Below are positions 8,031-14,239 of a stretch of 14,744 bases of DNA, one piece after another. Location: the NCBI GenBank assembly GCA_021798635.1, contig JAJZGH010000113.1, positions 1-14,744 of the forward strand, written 5' to 3'. A program made the position numbers and the translations under genes. The stretch is from Planctomycetota bacterium. GTDB taxonomy: Bacteria > Planctomycetota > Phycisphaerae > WQYP01. The notes under the pieces were generated by a model that did not search any database, was not told the DNA's origin, and worked only from the letters and a program-made list of their open reading frames with translations. Position 1 is the stretch's first letter. Every line of letters starts with the position of its first letter.

Positions 8031-9554
8031 TTAAAGCGAATCATATTTTTTATCTCGTGACTTAATTGAACCCTCATCCTTTTCTTTAGGGGTACCGGCA
8101 AACCCCATGAATATGCGCAACAGGGCCGCCAACGCGCGCAGTCGAACCGCCAAATCCGCGCCATGCAGCAGGCGTAATACCAACAGCAATATCTGCTGAT
8201 CATGCCGCTCCGGCTTGCGCAGGTGCGGAAGCGTGCGGCCCGTACGTTCTACGATCACATTAGGCCAAGTCATGGCCAATAATCCCTCGGCGCCGCGCGT
8301 CGTACCGTAGCCGCTTTCGCCACGCGCGGTAAAGGGAACCTCCGGATGAGCTGTAGGTGCAATAAGGTCATTAATAACAATGCATCCTGCGTCAATCCGC
8401 CGGGCCAGGGTGCGTGCGGGCACCGAATCCCCAAAAATCGAGGCGCTAAGGCGCAAGGGGCAGGCGTTATATGCCGTGAGCGCTTCCAGCGTATCCGCCA
8501 CGACCTGTACACACAGCACCGGTGCCACTAAATCCGCCGACATAATGGGCATCTCTGAAGTGGTGTGCATCAGAATCAGCGGCCCCAGTGGTTTGTCGCC
8601 GGAGATTTTTCCCACCACCAGCCGTGCACCGCGCGCCAAAGCGTCGCGCACCAGCGGCAGGACTTTCTGCGTAGCTGCTTCGCTTAGTGGCACAGGCTTA
8701 TAATCGGCGAATCGGTTCAACAGCAGGTGCTCAAATTTCTCCAGCATGGACCGTACAATCATAACCCGGCGGGGAGCAATGCAGGTGGCGCTGCCATTAA
8801 ATTCCAGACCGAATTGCAGCAATGCAACCGCCCGATACAAATCCGCGCTGGATAATATAAACACCGCGTCTGATCCGGAAAGTTCCATTATTGCCGGATG
8901 CGGCGGCTTACCAGCCATGGAATTCGCGATGGCTCTTCCCGCAGGGACGGAGCCGGTCAGAATGATCTGATCCACGCCCAGTTTAATCGCCTCATGTACC
9001 ACCTCCGAGTCTTCCGGCAGCAGATGAATCAACGTTGGATCAATCCCGCTGGTCCGTAACAGGCTCACCATCGCCACGGCCGCGCTGGTACCCTTGGTCC
9101 CTGGTTTTAACAGTACGGCGTTGCCGGCAACCAGAGCCTGAAGTACCTGCACACCAGGAAGAAATAGCGGGTAGTTGGATGGACCGACAATCAGTACCAG
9201 GCCATGTGGGCGGTGATCCACCGTAATCCGAATGCCGGACAGCCAGGGTGATCGCATGCGCGGCCGCAAAAGCGGTTCCGCGCGGCGCAATAAAAATGTT
9301 GTGGCGTTGGCCAGTGGAATAATTTCCCCAGCCAGGCTCTGCACTTCAGTGCGGCCCGGCAAATGAGATAATGCCTGGATAAACCGGGCCGGAGACGCGG
9401 CGAGGCTATGGCGAAATTTGGCGATGGCATAAAGGCGATGCTCGATGCTCTGCCGGCTCCATTGAATCTGGGAAGCGCGTGCCTGCGCCACGCTAAGTTC
9501 CAGTGGTTGTGTCGCGCTGCGGCGTGCGGAAAATGGTTGTTCAACAGGTTCCAT
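8031..9554 (-). CDS. Aldehyde dehydrogenase, carotenoid (CrtNc/AldH-like)
   Basis: A 507-residue member of the NAD(P)-dependent aldehyde dehydrogenase superfamily. Visible motifs are the NAD-binding region with VLLKPGTKGT and LTGSVPAGRAI, the general-base glutamate E224 in MELSGSD, and the catalytic cysteine C258 in FNGSATCIAPRR. In C30 carotenoid clusters this enzyme oxidises the terminal aldehyde of diapo-carotenals to the carboxylic acid. Its place between two CrtI-type enzymes strongly suggests that role. The C-terminal ~70 residues, beyond the usual catalytic fold, hold a hydrophobic, arginine-dotted stretch (LLHGADLAVRLRALAALL) and a lysine-rich end, a plausible membrane-association tail suited to a lipophilic substrate. 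The ATG at 9554 lies 15 bp after the upstream desaturase stop, so the two are almost certainly one operon. Confidence 0.9.
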   Translation of the reverse strand: MEPVEQPFSARRSATQPLELSVAQARASQIQWSRQSIEHRLYAIAKFRHSLAASPARFIQALSHLPGRTEVQSLAGEIIPLANATTFLLRRAEPLLRPRMRSPWLSGIRITVDHRPHGLVLIVGPSNYPLFLPGVQVLQALVAGNAVLLKPGTKGTSAAVAMVSLLRTSGIDPTLIHLLPEDSEVVHEAIKLGVDQIILTGSVPAGRAIANSMAGKPPHPAIMELSGSDAVFILSSADLYRAVALLQFGLEFNGSATCIAPRRVMIVRSMLEKFEHLLLNRFADYKPVPLSEAATQKVLPLVRDALARGARLVVGKISGDKPLGPLILMHTTSEMPIMSADLVAPVLCVQVVADTLEALTAYNACPLRLSASIFGDSVPARTLARRIDAGCIVINDLIAPTAHPEVPFTARGESGYGTTRGAEGLLAMTWPNVIVERTGRTLPHLRKPERHDQQILLLVLRLLHGADLAVRLRALAALLRIFMGFAGTPKEKDEGSIKSRDKKYDSL

Positions 9555-9569
9555 AAATCACCAATGCCC

Positions 9570-11156
9570 TCACACCGCCGCCGAATCAGCATCCCGTTGC
9601 GCATTTTTCAATGGCCTTATTCTACACGCTTTCATGGTCATTGCCGCGGCGAGTTGGTCCCACTGTGATTTCAAGTCCAGATCTTCCAGGAGTAATCGCG
9701 AACTGATTCGCGCTGATTCATATATTACCGGCAGGCCGCTTCCGGGGTGCGTGCCGCCGCCCACCAGATATATTCCGCCGGTTTCTTCAAAGCGGTTATG
9801 AGGGCGGAAATGCAGCATCTGTCGGAAATTGTGCGCCAAATTAAACGTGGCCCCGCGGAATATGGCCATCCGGTTCTGCCAATCTTCCGGAGTAACCACC
9901 CGCTCAAAGCGAATTCGGGATTCAATATCTTTTAGCCCAAAACGCTCTAATTGTCGCAACATTCGCTGTCGGAACGGGACCTTCGCGGATTTCCAGTCAA
10001 TATGACTATGTTGATGCGACACCGGCACCAAGACATACAGGGTGCTGCAACCCGCCGGGGCCAGAGCGGGATCAGTCACGCACGCGTTCTGAATATAAAA
10101 GGACGGATCTTCCGACAGCCGATGATCACTTTCAATGTCCCGCAGATTCTTGCGGTAATTCTCGGCAAGATAGATATTATGATGCAGCAAATTGGGGTAA
10201 TGCCCCTCAATGCCCAGATACATCATGAAGGTGGAACAGGAGTAGCGCGACTTTTCAATCCGCTTATTGGTCCATCGGCGGCGCAGGCCGTCGGGTATAA
10301 GCCGGGGAATGTTGGCCGCAAAATCCGCATTGACAACGACCGCATCGGCGGGATAGGTGGCTTGATTCGTGCGCACGGCTTTGACCGTGCTTCCGCTGAA
10401 TATCAGTTCCTCCACTGGTTCACTTAGATTAATTCGCACGCCCGCGGATTGCAAAAGTTCAGCCATGCGTTCGCTCACGCGCGCACAACCGCCTAACGGA
10501 TGAAATACCCCATGCTCGTATTCGAGAAACGACAATATGGAAAATAACCCCGGGCAGCGAAACGGTGACATGCCCAGGTATTTGGCCTGAAAACTAAAAG
10601 CCAGACGAATCCGCGGATCAGCAAAATAACGTTGCAACTCCCGATCCAGCGAATTCCATGGACGCAGCATGGGCAACAATTTCATCATGCGTTTGGTGAC
10701 CACGTCGCGCCAACCGGAAAACGGGGATTGTAAACAGGGGGCAAACGCCTCAAGTTTACTGCGATTTTCGCTGAGAAACCGGGGCAGATTTTCCGCGTCG
10801 CGGGGGGCCAATTCAGCCATGGCCGCCTGCATCTTGGCAACATCCCCCGTGGCGACAATTTCACCCTGTCCGGCAAAGGTCAGACGGTATTGCGGGTCCA
10901 GCCGCCGCATGGCAACTTCACTAAATAAATCATGCCCGGCTGCCGCAAAAATATCCTTGAGGATTTCCGGGTACAGAAAAAAGGTCGGTCCGACATCAAA
11001 ACGGAATCCCTCACTTTCAATAGCACTGGTCCGCCCGCCCACACGGTCTTGCCGTTCAAGGATCGTGACCTCCAGACCAGCTTTAGCCAATAGCATCGCC
11101 GACGCCAGCCCGCCCGGCCCAGCGCCAATAACCACCACACGTTTCTGTTTGCTCAT
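9570..11156 (-). CDS. CrtI/CrtN-type carotenoid (phytoene or squalene) desaturase
   Basis: A 528-residue FAD-dependent desaturase. It shows GxGxxG at 11-16 (GAGPGG), the acidic ribose-binding E34, the family's GFRFDVGPTFF segment at ~50-60, and the C-terminal FAD motif GGGTHPGSGLP at ~466-476. These are diagnostic of the phytoene desaturase family. With the adjacent aldehyde dehydrogenase and second paralogue, it fits CrtN acting on squalene or diapophytoene, although CrtI acting on C40 phytoene cannot be excluded, since no phytoene or squalene synthase is in the window. I chose the ATG at 11156 over an in-frame TTG at 11201: the glycine-rich motif then starts at residue 11, as usual, and a GGGCGG lies just upstream. 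It is the first gene of the minus-strand operon, with a TATAAT about 45 bp upstream of the ATG. Confidence 0.92.
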   Translation of the reverse strand: MSKQKRVVVIGAGPGGLASAMLLAKAGLEVTILERQDRVGGRTSAIESEGFRFDVGPTFFLYPEILKDIFAAAGHDLFSEVAMRRLDPQYRLTFAGQGEIVATGDVAKMQAAMAELAPRDAENLPRFLSENRSKLEAFAPCLQSPFSGWRDVVTKRMMKLLPMLRPWNSLDRELQRYFADPRIRLAFSFQAKYLGMSPFRCPGLFSILSFLEYEHGVFHPLGGCARVSERMAELLQSAGVRINLSEPVEELIFSGSTVKAVRTNQATYPADAVVVNADFAANIPRLIPDGLRRRWTNKRIEKSRYSCSTFMMYLGIEGHYPNLLHHNIYLAENYRKNLRDIESDHRLSEDPSFYIQNACVTDPALAPAGCSTLYVLVPVSHQHSHIDWKSAKVPFRQRMLRQLERFGLKDIESRIRFERVVTPEDWQNRMAIFRGATFNLAHNFRQMLHFRPHNRFEETGGIYLVGGGTHPGSGLPVIYESARISSRLLLEDLDLKSQWDQLAAAMTMKACRIRPLKNAQRDADSAAV

Positions 11157-11200
11157 AGACCGCCCAAGCTTCCACGAAGTCCCGGTATTGTAGGCACGCA

Positions 11201-11206
11201 ATTATA
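11201..11206 (-). promoter_or_regulatory. Candidate -10 element for the carotenoid operon
   Basis: The minus strand reads TATAAT at 11206-11201, a perfect -10 hexamer 44 bp upstream of the desaturase ATG at 11156. That would give a leader of roughly 35-40 nt. No good -35 hexamer lies at 16-18 bp spacing (AGAATC at best), so the promoter may need an activator or an alternative sigma factor. No operator-like repeat is obvious beside it. Confidence 0.35.
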
Positions 11207-11352
11207 TCGCCGCTGCAACACCTGATTCTATATTTCTACCATCCTTTACGCAAAAAATCGCCTCTAAGATTAAATTCGGACAAACACCCGGGATATCAAT
11301 GAAAGTCTGTCGGCGGCCTGGGCGACAGGAGCGGCCGGCCGTGCCAATATAC

Positions 11353-11400
11353 CGGCCCAGCGAATTGTGAAGGAACCGGTTACAATGATCACGGAGCACT
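11353..11400. repeat. 48-bp dispersed repeat, copy A
   Basis: Positions 11353-11400 match 12629-12676 at 41 of 48 bases without gaps, in the same orientation. The match begins CGGCCCAG and ends AGCACT on the plus strand. On the minus strand both copies encode the same core VLRDHCNRF, then HN, then LGR, and five of the seven differences are silent there. No transposase or terminal inverted repeat is attached. Confidence 0.65.
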
Positions 11401-11600
11401 TGACATATCCAAGGTGTCATTGCTCATTGGCCATTGAGCGCAGCGCCGGCGATTTTGGCGGTGGCAACGGCTTTTCGCCCGTTCCCGGCGGAATCTGGTT
11501 AGGCTTTATCCACTCCAGCCAGTTAGCCGCGCGGCAATCGGTCTACCTCGGCTGGTTCGGTTTAGCCGCTTCGTGGAAGCGGCGACAAGGGGCGTGAGTT

Positions 11601-12107
11601 ATGAAATGGTGGCAGGCTTCACTCGTCGTGGTTCTTTTATTCCTTTTATTTGCTTCCGCTGAGGTGGGATGGCACCGCTATATTGCGACGGGGCTGCCGC
11701 TGGCTACTGCGATGCGCCATTTTTATCTTTCTAGGCCATCGGGGGGCCGTTACAGATTCAACGCGATTCCGGATTGGTTAATCCCGACGGCTGTGCTGGC
11801 GGTCATGGCTGGTGCGGCCAGCCGACGGCAACGACCTCTTTTTGTGGTCGCCCATGTATTGTGGCTCACCGCCGGGATGGTTGCACTGTTCCCGCTTTAT
11901 ACCCACTGGCTATACCCGCAGCCGCCGGATTGGCGGGAGTACCCAATGAAATGGAACGTCGCGGTCATGACTTATCTGTTTTGTCTGGCATGCGTTGGCC
12001 TCGGCGCATTTGTGGTGCGCGGGAACCTTCGCAACCAGCTCGGGAAAGCGGAAAAGCGGAGAGCCACCCGAGCCCAATCGAAAAGCGATGGGCCGTCCAC
12101 CAAGTAA
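11601..12107 (+). CDS. Small four-helix membrane protein, function unknown
   Basis: A 168-residue protein I do not recognise. Hydrophobic segments lie at about residues 6-20, 58-74, 79-98 and 118-139, and the C-terminal ~25 residues are strongly basic (KAEKRRATRAQSK) and so probably cytoplasmic. No catalytic motif is evident. The ATG at 11601 is well supported by AAGGGG at 11587-11592 with 8-base spacing. Its 3' end overlaps by 20 bp an alternative-frame ATG at 12088 that begins with MGRPPSKNP, the possible start of the decayed downstream gene. Surrounding DNA holds repeats and a pseudogene, suggesting an unstable accessory stretch. It could itself be a remnant, but the intact frame, good ribosome binding site and clean helix pattern favour a real gene. 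Confidence 0.65.
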   Translation: MKWWQASLVVVLLFLLFASAEVGWHRYIATGLPLATAMRHFYLSRPSGGRYRFNAIPDWLIPTAVLAVMAGAASRRQRPLFVVAHVLWLTAGMVALFPLYTHWLYPQPPDWREYPMKWNVAVMTYLFCLACVGLGAFVVRGNLRNQLGKAEKRRATRAQSKSDGPSTK

Positions 12108-12596
12108 GAATCCCACGGCGACCACAGTTCCGACGCACTGCGTGTTACCCAGATCATGCACGAGGCAAATTGCAGCGTTCGTAATGTCGTCGAGCTTGTG
12201 GGCAAGGAGAGGGCGGCCCGAAACCAATCCCGGAGCGAAGGCACGGGACCTGCGGGCTCCACCTCTGGCCGGGATTCTCCGCATGGGGAACCCTCTGTGC
12301 ACGGCCCAGGCGGGGCAGAAAATAGGCCACCAGCGTACACCCCGCAGCAGATAGACGGGATCATCCTGTTGATGTGCGCGAGGGGTTGAAGCGTCGAGCA
12401 GGCGGCGAAGAGCTTCCGGATCAATCCGGAGGAGCTGCGCGAGCGATGGTGGGATTTCGCACCCAGATGCACGCCCGCAAACGTATCAGCTATTCTTGGC
12501 GTCATGCGCGAGAAGGGCTGGACTGCCGAAGAAACTGCCATGCGTTTTCGTATTCCCGAGGAAACGCTGCTCAAGGGGATGGGGGGCGACGGGTGA
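12088..12596 (+). pseudogene. Decayed gene with two tandem 44-residue HTH-like repeats
   Basis: The frame that ends at TGA 12594-12596 encodes two related segments 44 codons apart: 12339-12449 and 12471-12581. Aligned without gaps over 37 positions they share 12 of 36 residues (TP, I, M, G, E, A, FRI, E, L) plus several conservative pairs, in a helix-turn-helix-like pattern. An in-frame TGA at 12387-12389 breaks the first repeat exactly where the second has Trp (12519-12521), implying TGG to TGA. Upstream, the same frame back to an ATG at 12156 is helical and then Pro/Gly-rich, without a ribosome binding site. An ATG at 12088 in another frame starts MGRPPSKNP, typical of small DNA-binding proteins, and would need a frameshift near 12130 to join. 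I infer a former small DNA-binding protein; the 5' boundary is uncertain. Confidence 0.5.
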
Positions 12597-12628
12597 TGGA
12601 CGCCCTTAATTGCACTGTGAATGTGTAG

Positions 12629-12676
12629 CGGCCCAGGTAATTGTGATGGAACCGATTGCAATGGTCACGTAGCACT
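12629..12676. repeat. 48-bp dispersed repeat, copy B
   Basis: Second copy of the 48-bp repeat at 11353-11400, with 41 of 48 bases identical and the same orientation. It lies about 30 bp after the end of the decayed tandem-repeat gene, so copies A and B bracket the small membrane protein and the pseudogene (about 1.2 kb between them). Confidence 0.65.
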
Positions 12677-12823
12677 GACCAATGATCAAGTATATACAAG
12701 GAATCCGCGCAATCCAGAAAATCTGTGGATCGTTTTTCCGGCCCCGTCGGCCATGCTCGGCTCTCCTCTGCCGACTGCGACGGGCCGATGTTCATCGGGT
12801 TGTCAGATTTCATTTTCGCGGCG

Positions 12824-12848
12824 AACTCAACGCTGCCGCATTGAGCTA
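12824..12848 (-). repeat. Conserved hairpin repeat, copy 2
   Basis: Second copy of the 25-nt element at 3722-3746. The plus-strand core (12826-12845) is CTCAACGCTGCCGCATTGAG. Its two differences from copy 1 are the two partners of one stem base pair (A-T here, G-C there), so the stem is preserved. The accessory block GCGACGGGCC is at 12777-12786, 39 nt from the hairpin, against 38 nt in copy 1. Confidence 0.6.
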
Positions 12849-12931
12849 CGGGTATGCTGCGCGGGGGGTGCCCGATGCGGTCGATGCGAAATGGGGTCAC
12901 GGGAAATATTTGCGGTCCCACGGTGCTGAAT

Positions 12932-12959
12932 TTGAGATTTGTCGGCAGGGCGTTAAGAT
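12932..12959 (+). promoter_or_regulatory. Candidate sigma-70-like promoter of the KamA-family gene
   Basis: TTGAGA at 12932-12937 and TAAGAT at 12954-12959 are separated by 16 bp, a reasonable match to -35 and -10 hexamers. Transcription would begin about 12966, directly at the base of the long hairpin at 12967-13022, so the mRNA would start with that stem-loop. Confidence 0.4.
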
Positions 12960-12966
12960 TAGTTTT

Positions 12967-13022
12967 CCAAGGGCCTGTGCGAGTAATTGTCCATCCCGGC
13001 GATTATTCGCACAGGCTCCTGG
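12967..13022 (+). promoter_or_regulatory. Long 5'-UTR hairpin upstream of the KamA-family gene
   Basis: The inner stem is GCCTGTGCGAGTAATTGTC (12973-12991) against GGCGATTATTCGCACAGGC (12998-13016): 19 consecutive pairs (16 Watson-Crick, 3 G.U) around a 6-base loop, CATCCC. An outer part, 12967-12972 with 13017-13022, adds five pairs and one A-C mismatch. The three inner wobbles are valid only in plus-strand RNA. No T-tract follows, so it is not a canonical terminator. The stem ends one base before the ribosome binding site at 13024-13030. Confidence 0.75.
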
Positions 13023-13023
13023 C

Positions 13024-13030
13024 AGAGGAA
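13024..13030 (+). promoter_or_regulatory. Ribosome binding site deciding the KamA-family start
   Basis: AGAGGAA at 13024-13030, with 7-8 bases to the ATG at 13038. An in-frame TTG at 12987 lies inside the long hairpin and has no such site, so the ATG at 13038 is the preferred start. Confidence 0.7.
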
Positions 13031-13037
13031 TTGGATA

Positions 13038-14231
13038 ATGCCGGAATTGCAAACGCCTGTGAACACTGGATCCCAGGATTTAATTACGTCCGTAGATCAA
13101 TTGCGCGATGTGCTGCCCGCCATAACCGACGCCAGGGCTGCGACCATGGCAAGCATCGCCCAGCGCTACACTTTTCGGCTACCGCGATTTTATGCTGAAA
13201 AGATTTTGCTTAATGATGTGACTGATCCGCTCTGGGATCTGGCGCTGCCTAATGAAGGTGAATTAAATGATACCGGTGAAGAACGCTGGGATGCTTTTCA
13301 ACTCGCTGATCGGGCTGTGAATCATCCGAGGTGGATTCAGAAATACCGCTACGAAGCGCTGCTGCGAGTAACCGATTTCTGCAGCGGGCTGTGCCGGTAC
13401 TGCTATCTGAAGAATAGAGATGTCACGCCCGGGCGAATTTCGCATCAGGAAATTGACGCCATGTTTGATCAGGCGGAACAATCGCCGGGGCGAAGAGAAC
13501 TGCGTGAGATTATTTTAAGCGGTGGTGATCCTCTGGCGGTTCCACCAGCCGTGCTTGAGCATGTGGCCCTGCGGATGCAGAGACTCAACAAAACAGTATC
13601 GCGACGCATTACCGTTACCATTCATACCCGTGAACCGGTCTGGTATCCGCAGCGGATTATTGGTAACACGGCGTTGCACCAAGCGCTGAAACAATTATCG
13701 CCGTCGTCGTATATTCTCCATGTGGTTCATCCGCGTGAGGTCACACCGGAATTGCACCAGGCCATGCTGGCGTTGACGGAACTGGCGGATTCTCGTCGGC
13801 CGCTCATGATGACCCAGCATCCCCTGTTCCGCGGGATTAACAATGACGCATCAATAATTACAGATATGTATGACCGTATGGATTCTGGCCCGGTGGTATT
13901 TAAGCCCTATTATTTGATCCATCCATTTCCCGATGGCACCTTGCCCCAGCACCGCCTGACCTTGCCCGAAAGCCAGAAGATTCTCCGCGATCTCGCCTCC
14001 GCCCCCGGTACACGTGTGCCTTTGCTCACCATCCCGACGCCCATGGGTAAATGCGTCATCGGCCCGTATGAGCAATTGATTGATCGTGGCGGCTATTATC
14101 TTCTGCATACCAAAGACGGCGTGCCCGTGCAATACGCTATTTCTCCCCACTATGATCCGGCTGAAACCAGAGTGCACATTCCGATTATGCCGGAGGTTCA
14201 TCCCCGCACCGTTGCCTTGAAGGCCAGTTAA
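13038..14231 (+). CDS. KamA/EpmB-family radical SAM protein, divergent substrate site
   Basis: A 397-residue radical SAM enzyme of the lysine 2,3-aminomutase family. The [4Fe-4S] motif CxxxCxxC is C115-C119-C122, the glycine-rich SAM motif is SGGDP (161-165), FRGIND-like and PYY motifs follow, and K338 in TPMGK sits where the PLP Schiff-base lysine is expected. Known relatives move an amino group from C2 to C3 of lysine, or modify EF-P lysine (EpmB). Here the arginine two residues after the last cluster cysteine is Leu124, and the aspartate seven residues before the PLP lysine is Thr331. The C-terminal zinc-binding cysteines of clostridial KamA are also absent, as only four cysteines occur in all. 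Another substrate is therefore likely. No efp or beta-lysine acetyltransferase gene is nearby. It ends 8 bp from the convergent CinA-type gene. Confidence 0.9.
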   Translation: MPELQTPVNTGSQDLITSVDQLRDVLPAITDARAATMASIAQRYTFRLPRFYAEKILLNDVTDPLWDLALPNEGELNDTGEERWDAFQLADRAVNHPRWIQKYRYEALLRVTDFCSGLCRYCYLKNRDVTPGRISHQEIDAMFDQAEQSPGRRELREIILSGGDPLAVPPAVLEHVALRMQRLNKTVSRRITVTIHTREPVWYPQRIIGNTALHQALKQLSPSSYILHVVHPREVTPELHQAMLALTELADSRRPLMMTQHPLFRGINNDASIITDMYDRMDSGPVVFKPYYLIHPFPDGTLPQHRLTLPESQKILRDLASAPGTRVPLLTIPTPMGKCVIGPYEQLIDRGGYYLLHTKDGVPVQYAISPHYDPAETRVHIPIMPEVHPRTVALKAS

Positions 14232-14239
14232 CGTGTTGT

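Larger units (their letters stand above)
11157..11600. other. Divergent intergenic region with repeat copy A
   Basis: About 440 bp between the carotenoid operon (minus) and the small membrane protein gene (plus). It holds the TATAAT at 11201-11206, a CGGCCGGCCG palindrome at 11332-11341 and repeat copy A at 11353-11400. A GTG-started frame of 76 codons at 11367-11597 overlaps the repeat and has no recognisable features, so I do not call it a gene. Confidence 0.6.
12597..12931. other. Gene-free stretch with dispersed-repeat material
   Basis: About 335 bp with no credible gene on either strand. It contains repeat copy B (12629-12676), an ATCCGCGCAATCC-type stretch near 12702 that resembles common intergenic repeat debris, and hairpin-repeat copy 2 (12824-12848). 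Open frames here translate to low-complexity, unrecognisable peptides. Confidence 0.6.

Noticed and set aside
11367..11597. GTG-started 76-codon frame upstream of the small membrane protein
   Set aside because: Its start lies inside the 48-bp repeat, it lacks a ribosome binding site and shows no domain or helix pattern.
12824..12848. tRNA gene suggested by TAGCTCAATG-like D-arm sequence on the minus strand
   Set aside because: No acceptor, anticodon or T-arm follows in either copy; the segment is explained better by a simple 7-bp hairpin.
12571..12921. 116-codon minus-strand frame through the repeat region
   Set aside because: It is built from both repeat elements and repeat-like debris; only the VLRDHCNRF core shows possible coding history, reported as a finding instead.
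12967..13022. Intrinsic terminator
   Set aside because: The stem is strong but no T-run follows, and a ribosome binding site and gene begin directly after it.
12987..13037. N-terminal extension of the KamA-family protein from a TTG codon
   Set aside because: The TTG lies inside the hairpin without a ribosome binding site, while the ATG at 13038 has a good one at 13024-13030.
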